Assembly (NCBI GenBank): GCA_030602245.1
Contig: JAUWAC010000004.1
Location: forward strand, 1-64,000
Source: Marinobacterium sp.
GTDB taxonomy: Bacteria; Pseudomonadota; Gammaproteobacteria; Pseudomonadales; Balneatricaceae
Length of the DNA stretch: 64,000 bases
Reading direction: 5' to 3'
Shown here: positions 26,934 to 35,600 of the stretch, piece by piece
Position numbering within the stretch: the stretch's first letter is position 1
How the letters are laid out: the number at the start of each line of letters is the position of its first letter
Notes under the pieces: model-generated
Databases searched by the model: none
Told to the model about the DNA's origin: nothing
Seen by the model: only the letters and a program-made list of their open reading frames with translations
Position numbers and translations under genes: made by a program

Positions 26934-27494
26934 ATGCGCTGGATACCGATCTCACTGTTCGCACTGTTGCTCGCAACACCGCTGTTTACTCACTCTTTGT
27001 ACGCCGGCACGTTCAACGGCGAGCCGGTGCGGGAGATGAGCTGGGATGAGCTGATGCCGGCCGACTACAGCCTGTCGTTCGAAGACCTCTACGGCAGCGA
27101 TGTCGACCTGAATGCGATGGAGGACTTCGACCCACAGGCACAGAGCATGCTGGATCGGATGCAGCAGGTACTGGCCTCCGCTCCGGTGGTCGAGAGCCTC
27201 GATGGCACCATGATCCGCATCCCCGGCTTTGTCGTGCCGCTCAGTGGCGAGGACCAGCGCATCGACCGCTTCTTTCTGGTGCCCTATTTCGGCGCCTGCA
27301 TCCACACGCCACCCCCGCCGTCAAACCAGATCATCGACACCCATTTCGAACCGGGCACACGGATCGACAGCCTGTACGATGCGGTCTGGATCACCGGCAA
27401 ACTGACGGTCGAAACCTACAGGCACGAGATGGGGACTGCCGGCTACCGGCTCGAAGCCTACCGCATCGAGCCCTACGAAGAGCCGCTCGAGTAA
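26934..27494 (+). CDS. DUF3299 lipoprotein-like/periplasmic protein
   Basis: A 186-residue exported protein with an N-terminal signal peptide (cleaved after ...SLYA, about residue 25). The DUF3299 core reads GTMIRIPGFVVPLSGED, then FFLVPYFGACIHTPPPPSNQ with one conserved cysteine and histidine, and AVWITGKLTVE. Function is unknown for the family. It is the last gene of the Zur operon, homologous in position to PA4066, so a role in zinc supply is inferred from context. Confidence 0.85.
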   Translation: MRWIPISLFALLLATPLFTHSLYAGTFNGEPVREMSWDELMPADYSLSFEDLYGSDVDLNAMEDFDPQAQSMLDRMQQVLASAPVVESLDGTMIRIPGFVVPLSGEDQRIDRFFLVPYFGACIHTPPPPSNQIIDTHFEPGTRIDSLYDAVWITGKLTVETYRHEMGTAGYRLEAYRIEPYEEPLE

Positions 27495-27515
27495 CCCCGA
27501 CCGACCGCCTTCCGC

Positions 27516-29675
27516 TCAGTCAAACAGGTCACGGCAGAGCACGCCCTCGGCACTCCAGCGTTCGAGCTGCTCGCGGGCTGCCTGCGTGCTCAGGCCACGC
27601 TCACGCTCAAGTACCGTCAGCAGCGCATCTTCACTGGAGCGCCCCAGCGTACTGGCACGCCCACAGATATAGAGCGCAGCGCCGGCGTCGATCCACTCCA
27701 GCAGCTGCGCGCCGCACGCCATCATCCGCTCGGTGACGTAGCGTTGCGCCTCGCCGTCGCGGGAGAACAGGGTATCGAGCCGCGTCAGCACGCCGTCCCG
27801 GCGATACTGCTCGAGGCGGTCCTGATACAGATAGTCCTGCGCGCGATGGCGGTTGCCAAACAGCAGCCAGGTCGGCCCGGCGCCGCGCGCCTGCTCCCGC
27901 TGCTCCATGAAGCCGATGAACGGGGCGATACCACAGCCGGTCGCCACCATGATCAACGGCTGCGACGGATCCTGCGGTGGATGAAAACCGGCATGGCGGG
28001 TAATGCGCAGGTTGCGGACATCACCTTGCGCCCAGTCGCGGCACAGCAGCGTGCTCGCCTTGCCAAAGCAGGCGTTGCCGGCCGTATCGGTGTAACGCAC
28101 CCAGGACACGGTCAACCGGATCAGCCCCGGCGTCACCCGGCTGTCCGAGCCGATCGAGTAGCGGCGCGGGACTTCGCCGGGAGCGGGCTGCAGCTGCACC
28201 AGATCACCCGGCGCGAAGGCGGTCTGTTCAGGCACCCGCAGCAGCAGACTGAAACTGGCCGGCGCCGTCGGGTCTTCGCCGCGATCCAGACGGCTGCGCT
28301 CAATCAGCTGTGCCGATACCGTTTCGCCACCGGGGCATGCCAGCGCCTTGTCGAGCGCCCAGCCCAGACGAGCCGACAGCTGTTCGAGCCAGCGCCGCCA
28401 GCTGTTACTCGGATCGCCATCCGCCTCGATCAGCGGCGCCGTCTCGGCGGCACCGGCCGCCAGCAGCGCCTGACGCAGCGTCCGACCGCCACCGCAGAAC
28501 TGTTCGTAACGGCGATCGCCCAACGCGAGCAGGCTGAAACGCGCCCCGTCCAGCACCCCCGCCGCCAATGATCGGACCCAGGGCCGCGCGCTTTCCGGCA
28601 GCTCCCCTTCCCCGGTCGTGGATGCGATGACCAGCACCTGCCGGTAGTTGCGCCATTGCGCCGGCGGGAAACTGGCGATGGCGCCACAATCGGCGATGAC
28701 GTTGCCGTTACTGAGCGAGGCCCGTGTGGCCTCCGCCAGCCCCTGTGCGGTGCCGGTCTGACTCGCATGCAGCACCAGCACGTCGGCACCGGCGTGCAGC
28801 GATTTCTGTCGCAGTCCACGCTGTCGCCGCAACCAGCTGACAAAGCCGGTCAGACTCAGGGCGAACAGCAGTGCAGACATGAGAAGGTTGATCAGACCTG
28901 ACAGCCAGCCCCCCCAGGTTCCCTCGTGCAGCACCTTGGGCCAGTAGGTATCGGTCAGCGGCGTAACGGTCTCGCCACTGACCAGCAGGGTCTGGTCAGC
29001 GGTATGTATCAGCAGTGAGCCGCGCTTAAATGCGCTGGCGCTGGTCAGCGTCGACAGATCGTATTGCGTCGCCGCCCGCTCAAGCCCGGCCGCCAGCGTG
29101 ACAACGGGCCCGTCCGACTGCAGCGGCAGGCGCGGCTGACCGACATGCAATGTCATCAGCAGTGCCGTGACGGGCAACAGCAGCGCGAGCGGAAACAGCC
29201 ACAGACCCAGCGCATGGTGCCAGCCGATCAGCGTATGACTGAAACGGGCGATGCCGAAAAACAGCCCCGCGACCATGATCGCGACCATCGCCCAGGTGGC
29301 ATACTCGACCAGCCAGCCAAGCCCCAGCAGCAGGCCCTTGTGAAACGCTTTGGCGACGCTGAAAATCTCGCCGGCCGCATCACGGCCATCACCGATACGG
29401 GCGCCGTCCTCGAGACGATAATCGCCGACACCGGTCAGGCGCCAGCTGGCTCCCTCATCCAACCGTTGCAGCGATCGTACCTGAGCGTCTGCGGCCTCGG
29501 CGTTGACCAGTTCGACAATGCGCTCGACCGCAACCGGATTGAGCGCGGCGGGCGCATCGAGATCCTCCACGATCGGTTTGAACGCAAGGATGGCGCCGCT
29601 GAGAATAATCAGCGCAAACAGAGGCAACAACACCACGCCAAGCCAGCGGTGCAGCCGTAACAGAGTCGCTTTCAT
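27516..29675 (-). CDS. PepSY-membrane domain fused to flavodoxin/FAD reductase
   Basis: A 719-residue inner-membrane flavoreductase. The N-terminal PepSY-TM half has membrane segments at about 10-32, 125-145, 155-180 and 270-292. The cytoplasmic half has a flavodoxin-type FMN domain (about 305-440, VLHASQTGTAQGLAEATRA) and a ferredoxin-reductase-like module (about 460-719) with RRYSIGSD for FAD and MVATGCGIAPFIGFMEQRE for NADPH. The family is annotated as sulfite-reductase-like flavoprotein but probably passes electrons from NADPH to periplasmic or siderophore-bound iron. It converges on the Zur operon, ending 21 bp from it. Confidence 0.85.
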   Translation of the reverse strand: MKATLLRLHRWLGVVLLPLFALIILSGAILAFKPIVEDLDAPAALNPVAVERIVELVNAEAADAQVRSLQRLDEGASWRLTGVGDYRLEDGARIGDGRDAAGEIFSVAKAFHKGLLLGLGWLVEYATWAMVAIMVAGLFFGIARFSHTLIGWHHALGLWLFPLALLLPVTALLMTLHVGQPRLPLQSDGPVVTLAAGLERAATQYDLSTLTSASAFKRGSLLIHTADQTLLVSGETVTPLTDTYWPKVLHEGTWGGWLSGLINLLMSALLFALSLTGFVSWLRRQRGLRQKSLHAGADVLVLHASQTGTAQGLAEATRASLSNGNVIADCGAIASFPPAQWRNYRQVLVIASTTGEGELPESARPWVRSLAAGVLDGARFSLLALGDRRYEQFCGGGRTLRQALLAAGAAETAPLIEADGDPSNSWRRWLEQLSARLGWALDKALACPGGETVSAQLIERSRLDRGEDPTAPASFSLLLRVPEQTAFAPGDLVQLQPAPGEVPRRYSIGSDSRVTPGLIRLTVSWVRYTDTAGNACFGKASTLLCRDWAQGDVRNLRITRHAGFHPPQDPSQPLIMVATGCGIAPFIGFMEQREQARGAGPTWLLFGNRHRAQDYLYQDRLEQYRRDGVLTRLDTLFSRDGEAQRYVTERMMACGAQLLEWIDAGAALYICGRASTLGRSSEDALLTVLERERGLSTQAAREQLERWSAEGVLCRDLFD

Positions 29676-29806
29676 GGGTCCTTCCCCGGAGTCGGCCTTG
29701 AGTCTGCCCCGAGTGTACTGCGAAGGCCCAATAAGTAGGGTTAACGGCTTGTAAAGAAACGTAAACTCTGAATTGCCGGGGGCTTACCCCAGGCCCGGAT
29801 ACGGAC

Positions 29807-30295
29807 TCAGTGCTCGAGCCACTTGTACATCACCAGCGCGTCCACATAGCCCCGCGTCGGGTGCTTGAACGCCCGCGGCAGCCGACCCACGGTCTCGAAG
29901 CCGAGCCGGTGCCACAGCTGAACCGCCGTTTCATTGCTGGAGGCGACAAAGTTGAACTGCATCGCCTTGTATCCAAGCTCACGTGCGACCTGCTGGGAGT
30001 GTTCGCACATCGCCGTGGCCACACCGCGACCGCGCGACTCGGCCGCCACCATGTAGCCACAGTTACAGACGTGACTGCCGGGGCCCGCCTGATTCGTTTT
30101 CAGGTAATAGGTGCCGAGGATGACGCCGTCATCCTCACAGACGAACGTCTTGCGCGGCAGCACCATCCAGAGTCGTTGCGCCTCATCCCTGGCGATATCG
30201 CGCGGATAGGCATAGGTTTCACCTGCGGACGCGATCGGCTCGAACAGGGTCCAGATCGCATCGAAATCGTCGGCGGTTGCTTCACGAATAATCAT
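29807..30295 (-). CDS. GNAT family N-acetyltransferase
   Basis: A 162-residue acetyl-CoA-dependent acyltransferase. The acetyl-CoA loop is AESRGRGVATAMCEHSQ (R/Q-x-x-G-x-G/A form), and VASSNETAVQLWHRLGFETVG is the typical C-terminal strand-helix. The ATG at 30295 has GGAG 8 nt upstream; an in-frame GTG nine bases earlier is too close to that site. The substrate is unknown; the residues suggest a small-molecule or amino-acid N-acetyltransferase. Confidence 0.85.
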   Translation of the reverse strand: MIIREATADDFDAIWTLFEPIASAGETYAYPRDIARDEAQRLWMVLPRKTFVCEDDGVILGTYYLKTNQAGPGSHVCNCGYMVAAESRGRGVATAMCEHSQQVARELGYKAMQFNFVASSNETAVQLWHRLGFETVGRLPRAFKHPTRGYVDALVMYKWLEH

Positions 30296-30339
30296 CGGTT
30301 TCACTCCGGGCTGCGCCGCCCCCTGCCGGGGGCTCGCGC

Positions 30340-31005
30340 GTGCTGACTGTACGTGCGCCCTACTATACCGGCGCCGTCACCACGTTGCAGCGTCGGCAGC
30401 GACAGCCACCACGCACACATGCGCGGTGCTGTCGGCAGGATCACATCGACTGGGTCGACGCGCTGGAACACAGCATTCGCACCGGCGAGCCGTTCACCAA
30501 AGCGACCGATCCCCACCAGTGCGCGTTTGGCAAATGGTACGACAACTACCGCCCGGAAGATGCGGAGCTGGCGCAGATCATGCGCGCGTTTGACGCCCCG
30601 CACAAACGGATCCACTCGCTGGCGGAAACCCTGCTCAACAAGGCACGCGACACGGACCAGCTGGATCAGGTGCTGGCAGAGCTGTCGCGCGAACGCAGCT
30701 CGACGCTGCGCGAGCTGTTGAAGCTGTTCAACACCGCTGCGATCCGGCTCGAGGATATGGTCAAGCCGGTCGTCCTGGTCATCGATGGCGGCACCCGGAC
30801 CTTTGCTCTGGAGATCGAAAGCGTGCGCGATATCCGCGAGTTCACTGCGTCGCAGCGGGTACCCGGAGAAGATGCCGGTGACGGCGCCATTCATCAGGGC
30901 TACTTCAAGGATAACGACGGGCAGCTGCATATCCAGATCGATCCGATCCTGCTGCGCGAGCATCTCGAAAACAAGTTCCCGATCCAGATCCCGAAGGCGA
31001 GCTGA
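30340..31005 (+). CDS. CZB zinc-sensing domain joined to a CheW C-terminal half
   Basis: About 221 residues. A chemoreceptor zinc-binding (CZB) domain covers residues about 34-100 and has all metal ligands: H35 in DHIDW, C61 in CAFGKWY and H88-x3-H92. Residues about 142-215 resemble the second half of CheW (TFALEIESVRDIREFT and IHQGYFKDNDGQLHIQIDP). The first half of CheW is absent, and only a GTG start is available 36 bp after the divergent GNAT start. It may be a 5'-truncated gene or a novel short adaptor. CZB domains sense zinc and hypochlorous acid in chemotaxis and c-di-GMP proteins. Confidence 0.7.
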   Translation: MLTVRAPYYTGAVTTLQRRQRQPPRTHARCCRQDHIDWVDALEHSIRTGEPFTKATDPHQCAFGKWYDNYRPEDAELAQIMRAFDAPHKRIHSLAETLLNKARDTDQLDQVLAELSRERSSTLRELLKLFNTAAIRLEDMVKPVVLVIDGGTRTFALEIESVRDIREFTASQRVPGEDAGDGAIHQGYFKDNDGQLHIQIDPILLREHLENKFPIQIPKAS

Positions 31006-31129
31006 CCGCCCCCATCCTGCCGGACCGGGTTTGCCGCCGGCTTACGCCCGACTGCATCCCGGTGCCGACTGCATCCCGGTGTAAGCCGATCGGACGCCTG
31101 ATCAGTGGCGCCCGCGTGCCCAACCGCCT

Positions 31130-31564
31130 TTACATATCCGCTGTCTGTACCGGAATGGCGGATTTCATGCCGGTCATCCGGTTACGCGCGCGCAACTCGT
31201 CGTCGCTGACCCCGACGCCATTATCGTTACGGGCATTTTCGAAGTAGCACAGCGTCGGCTGGAAGGTATCGGCCTCTTGCTCGGTCAGCTGCACATAGGC
31301 GCCGATGATCAGCAGATCGCCCTTGCTCGCCTTGTGCGCAGCCGCACCATTGACGGAGATGACCCCGCTGCCGTTCTCGGCCCGGATTGCATAGGTGGTG
31401 AAGCGCTCGCCGTTGTTGATGTTGTAGATGTGCACCATCTCATATTCGCGGATACCCGATGCATCGAGCAGGTCGCCATCGATGGCACAGGACCCCTCGT
31501 AGTGCAGTTCAGCATGGGTAACGGTTACGCGGTGCAACTTGGCTTTAAGAAACGTCTGCAACAT
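31130..31564 (-). CDS. panD: Aspartate 1-decarboxylase PanD
   Basis: A 144-residue pyruvoyl enzyme that makes beta-alanine for pantothenate. [20 protein letters not shown] carries the self-cleavage site Gly24-Ser25, at the same numbering as in E. coli. GERFTTYAI and [12 protein letters not shown] complete the active site. The C-terminal tail is about 18 residues longer than in E. coli. The ATG at 31564 follows AGG by 8 nt; an in-frame GTG nine bases upstream is less likely. No panB or panC is adjacent. Confidence 0.93.
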   Translation of the reverse strand: MLQTFLKAKLHRVTVTHAELHYEGSCAIDGDLLDASGIREYEMVHIYNINNGERFTTYAIRAENGSGVISVNGAAAHKASKGDLLIIGAYVQLTEQEADTFQPTLCYFENARNDNGVGVSDDELRARNRMTGMKSAIPVQTADM

Positions 31565-31856
31565 GGTCTTCACCTGTAGTGGATAGAGAACCCGGCACGC
31601 CGGAACCAGCCCCGGGGCGACGCCCGGGCAAAATCGCGCCGCATTTTACAGGGCGGTTGCGCGCAAAGGCCAATCGCAGACGTTCGCAGATGGCGATGAA
31701 CAGTATTCAGCTTAACGTGACTCAGCCTCAGGTCATCAGGCGGCGCTTTGCAGTACAATAGCGGCCCGGCATTTCGCCCACCGGCTGCACGCTTCACCGT
31801 GTCAGGCGTCGGTGGCGGACGCAGAAACCCTCAACCGGACCGATGGACAGCCACAC

Positions 31857-34800
31857 GTGAGCGACACCACTTTGCTGAATACCCTGCGCACTACCCTTAA
31901 AAAACGCATCATGATGCTGGATGGCGGCATGGGCACCCAGATCCAGGCACTGGGCCTTGCCGAAGAGGACTACCGCGGCGAGCGTTTCGAGGACTGGCAT
32001 CTCGATGTGAAGGGCAACAACGACCTGCTGGTGCTCACCCAGCCGGCGCTGATTCGCGACATCCACCGCCAATACCTCGAAGCCGGCGCGGATATCGTCG
32101 AGACCAACACCTTCAACGCGACCCGCATTGCGATGGCGGACTACGAGATGGAGTCGCTGTCGCGTGAGATCAACGTGGCAGCGGCACGTCTGGCGAAGGA
32201 AGCCTGCGCAGAGATGACCGCGCAGACGCCGGATCGCCCGCGGTACGTGGCCGGCGTGCTGGGCCCGACCAACCGCACAGCCAGCATCTCGCCGGACGTC
32301 AACGATCCGGGTTTTCGTAACATCACCTTCGATCAGCTGGTGGAGTCCTACACCGAGTCGGTGGACGGTCTGGTCGAGGGCGGCGCCGATATCATCCTGA
32401 TCGAAACCATTTTCGATACGCTCAACGCCAAAGCCGCGATCTTCGCCGTCGAGCAGTACTTTGCCGATCACGACATCCGCCTGCCGGTGATGATCTCCGG
32501 CACCATCACCGATGCATCGGGCCGTACCCTGTCCGGCCAGACGACGGAGGCGTTCTGGAACTCCGTACGCCACGCCAACCCGATCAGCATTGGCCTGAAC
32601 TGCGCGCTGGGTCCGAAAGAGCTGCGCCAGTACGTCGAGGAACTCTCCCGTGTCGCCGATACCTTTGTATCGGTGCATCCGAACGCGGGTCTGCCCAACG
32701 CCTTCGGTGAATATGACGAATCGCCCGAAGAGATGCGCGACGAGATTCGCGAATGGGCGCAGTCGGGCCTGGTCAATATCGTTGGCGGCTGCTGCGGCAC
32801 CACGCCGGAGCATATCCGTGTTATCCGTGAAGGGTTGCTGGACCAGGCCCCGCGCGAAATACCGGAGCTGGCCGTCGAATGCCGCCTGTCCGGCCTTGAG
32901 CCGATGAACATCGGCGCCGAGACGCTGTTCGTCAACGTCGGCGAGCGCACCAACGTGACCGGCTCGGCCCGCTTCCGCCGTCTGATCAAGGAAGGCGACT
33001 ACGAAACCGCGCTGGAGGTGGCGCGCCAGCAGGTGGAGAACGGCGCCCAGATCATCGACATCAACATGGATGAGGGCATGCTCGACGCCATCGAGGCGAT
33101 GAACCGTTTTCTCAACCTGATCGCCGCTGAACCCGATATCTCGCGCGTACCGGTGATGCTCGACTCGTCCAAATGGGAAGTGATCGAAGAGGGTCTCAAG
33201 CGCATTCAGGGCAAGGGGGTCGTCAACTCCATCAGCCTCAAGGAAGGCGAAGAGAAGTTCATCGAGCAGGCGCGCCGGATTCGGCGTTACGGTGCCGCCG
33301 TCGTGGTCATGGCGTTTGACGAAACCGGCCAGGCCGACACCTACGCGCGCAAGATCGAGATCTGCGAGCGCTCCTATCGGGTACTGGTCGACAAGGTCGG
33401 TTTCCCGCCGGAAGACATCATTTTCGACCCCAACATCTTCGCCATCGCGACCGGTATCGAAGAGCACGACAACTACGCGGTGGACTTTATCCGCGCCACC
33501 GGCTGGATCAAGCAGCACCTGCCCTACGCCAAAGTCTCGGGCGGTGTTTCCAACGTATCCTTCTCGTTCCGCGGCAACGACAAGGTGCGCGAGGCGATTC
33601 ACTGCGTCTTCCTCTACCACGCCATCAAACAGGGCATGGATATGGGGATCGTCAACGCCGGTCAGCTGGCGATCTACGACGATCTGCCCGACGACCTGCG
33701 CGAGCATGTCGAGGACATCGTGCTGAACCGGCGCGAGGATGCCACCGAGCGCATGCTGGAACTGGCCGAAAAATACCGCGGCGGCGCCTCCGAGTCGTCG
33801 GTGCAGCAGGATCTGGCGTGGCGTGACTGGCCGGTCAACGAGCGTCTGTCCCACGCGCTGGTGAAAGGTATCGCCGACTACATCGACGAGGATGTCGAAG
33901 AGTGCCGACACCACTACGAACGCCCGCTGCAGGTGATCGAAGGCCCGCTGATGGATGGCATGGGCGTGGTCGGCGATCTGTTTGGCGCCGGCAAGATGTT
34001 CCTGCCGCAGGTGGTCAAATCCGCCCGCGTGATGAAAAAGGCGGTCGCCTATCTGATGCCGTTCATCGAGGAGGAGAAGGCCGGCAGCGCAGGCAGCTCC
34101 GCCGGCAAAGTGGTGATGGCGACAGTCAAGGGCGACGTGCACGATATCGGCAAGAACATTGTCGGTGTGGTCCTGCAGTGCAACAACTTCGAGATCATCG
34201 ACCTCGGCGTCATGGTGCCGGCGGAGACGATCCTCAAAACCGCCCGCGAACAGAACGCCGATATCATCGGCCTCTCCGGCCTGATCACGCCGTCACTGGA
34301 CGAGATGGTACACGTGGCCAAAGAGATGCAGCGTCAGGGCTTCACCATCCCGCTGATGATCGGCGGTGCGACCACGTCCAAGGCGCACACGGCGGTGAAG
34401 ATCGAGCCGAACTACAAGAACAATCAGGTGGTGCATGTGACCAACGCCTCGCGTTCGGTCGGTGTCGCCTCTGCCCTGCTGTCCGAGAGTCGGCGCGACG
34501 CCTTCGTGGCCGACATTCAGGCGGAATACCAGGCGGTGCGCGAGCGCCACGCAGCGCGCCAGAACGACCAGCGCCGCGTCACCCTCGAAGCGGCACGCGA
34601 AAACCGCTTCCAGATCGACTGGGACAGCTACACGCCACCGAAGCCGCTCAAGCCGGGCATCCATGTGTTCGATGACTACGATCTGCAGGAGCTGACGCAG
34701 TACATCGACTGGACGCCGTTCTTCCAATCCTGGGAGCTGGCCGGGCGCTTCCCGCGCATTCTCGATGACGAAGTGGTCGGTGAAGAGGCGCGCAAGCTGT

Positions 34801-35567
34801 ACGAAGATGCGCAGGCGATGCTGCGTGACATCATCGCGAACCGCAAGCTCAGGGCCCGCGCCGTCATCGGCCTGTTCCCGGCCAACTCGGTGGGCTATGA
34901 CGATATCGAGCTGTACAGCGACGACAGCCGCGATAAGGTCCGGATGCGCCTGCATCACCTGCGCCAGCAGATGCAGAAGGTCGAAGGCAAAGCCAATATG
35001 TGCCTGAGCGACTTTGTCGCGCCGAAGACATCCGGCAAGGCAGACTACATCGGCGCCTTCGCCGTCACCGCGGGCATCGGCATCGATGCCCTCGTCGCCC
35101 AGTATGAAGCGGACCATGACGACTACCACAGCATCATGGTCAAGGCACTGGCAGACCGTCTCGCCGAAGCGTTTGCCGAGCGCATGCACGAGCGCGTGCG
35201 CAAGGAGTTCTGGGGCTATGCCGCTGACGAGGCGTTCGATAACGACGATCTGATCCGCGAGCGCTACACCGGCATTCGTCCGGCACCGGGCTACCCGGCC
35301 TGTCCGGATCACACCGAAAAAGCGCTGCTGTGGGAGCTGCTGGATGTCGAGCACAACGCCGGCATGACGCTGACCGACAGCTTCGCGATGCTGCCGACCG
35401 CCGCTGTCAGCGGCTGGTACTTCAGCCATCCGCAATCGACCTACTTCGGCGTTGCCAAGGTCAGTGAGGATCAGGTGGAAAGCTACGCCAGACGAAAAGG
35501 CATGAGCATGGAGGACGCCGAGCGCTGGCTGGCCCCCAACCTGGGTTACGAGCCGGAGCAGGGTTAA
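31857..35567 (+). CDS. metH: Cobalamin-dependent methionine synthase MetH
   Basis: About 1236 residues. Four modules are recognisable: homocysteine-binding barrel ([10 protein letters not shown], and the zinc cysteines in [13 protein letters not shown]), folate-binding barrel ([15 protein letters not shown]), B12-binding domain ([15 protein letters not shown], the axial histidine, and [11 protein letters not shown]) and S-adenosylmethionine activation domain ([15 protein letters not shown]). It methylates homocysteine from methyl-tetrahydrofolate. The GTG at 31857 gives an N-terminus like that of E. coli MetH; a GTG at 31812 would add 15 residues. Neither has a strong ribosome site. I see no cobalamin or SAM riboswitch upstream. 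Confidence 0.95.
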   Translation: MSDTTLLNTLRTTLKKRIMMLDGGMGTQIQALGLAEEDYRGERFEDWHLDVKGNNDLLVLTQPALIRDIHRQYLEAGADIVETNTFNATRIAMADYEMESLSREINVAAARLAKEACAEMTAQTPDRPRYVAGVLGPTNRTASISPDVNDPGFRNITFDQLVESYTESVDGLVEGGADIILIETIFDTLNAKAAIFAVEQYFADHDIRLPVMISGTITDASGRTLSGQTTEAFWNSVRHANPISIGLNCALGPKELRQYVEELSRVADTFVSVHPNAGLPNAFGEYDESPEEMRDEIREWAQSGLVNIVGGCCGTTPEHIRVIREGLLDQAPREIPELAVECRLSGLEPMNIGAETLFVNVGERTNVTGSARFRRLIKEGDYETALEVARQQVENGAQIIDINMDEGMLDAIEAMNRFLNLIAAEPDISRVPVMLDSSKWEVIEEGLKRIQGKGVVNSISLKEGEEKFIEQARRIRRYGAAVVVMAFDETGQADTYARKIEICERSYRVLVDKVGFPPEDIIFDPNIFAIATGIEEHDNYAVDFIRATGWIKQHLPYAKVSGGVSNVSFSFRGNDKVREAIHCVFLYHAIKQGMDMGIVNAGQLAIYDDLPDDLREHVEDIVLNRREDATERMLELAEKYRGGASESSVQQDLAWRDWPVNERLSHALVKGIADYIDEDVEECRHHYERPLQVIEGPLMDGMGVVGDLFGAGKMFLPQVVKSARVMKKAVAYLMPFIEEEKAGSAGSSAGKVVMATVKGDVHDIGKNIVGVVLQCNNFEIIDLGVMVPAETILKTAREQNADIIGLSGLITPSLDEMVHVAKEMQRQGFTIPLMIGGATTSKAHTAVKIEPNYKNNQVVHVTNASRSVGVASALLSESRRDAFVADIQAEYQAVRERHAARQNDQRRVTLEAARENRFQIDWDSYTPPKPLKPGIHVFDDYDLQELTQYIDWTPFFQSWELAGRFPRILDDEVVGEEARKLYEDAQAMLRDIIANRKLRARAVIGLFPANSVGYDDIELYSDDSRDKVRMRLHHLRQQMQKVEGKANMCLSDFVAPKTSGKADYIGAFAVTAGIGIDALVAQYEADHDDYHSIMVKALADRLAEAFAERMHERVRKEFWGYAADEAFDNDDLIRERYTGIRPAPGYPACPDHTEKALLWELLDVEHNAGMTLTDSFAMLPTAAVSGWYFSHPQSTYFGVAKVSEDQVESYARRKGMSMEDAERWLAPNLGYEPEQG

Positions 35568-35579
35568 CCCCCTGCTCCG
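35554..35579. terminator. Long hairpin with the metH stop codon in its loop
   Basis: The arms cggagcaggg / ccctgctccg pair perfectly over 10 bp; the 6-nt loop contains the TAA stop of metH. There is no T-run. It lies between the converging metH and diguanylate cyclase genes. Confidence 0.5.
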
Positions 35580-35600
35580 ATCGGCGCTCGGCCCGCCGCC

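Noticed and set aside
31565..31856. Possible cobalamin, SAM or SAH riboswitch before metH
   Set aside because: I could not find the conserved cores (such as the B12 box) or the expected pseudoknot arms.
31794..34142. 782-codon open frame antisense to metH
   Set aside because: It mirrors a highly conserved enzyme and has no domain resemblance of its own.
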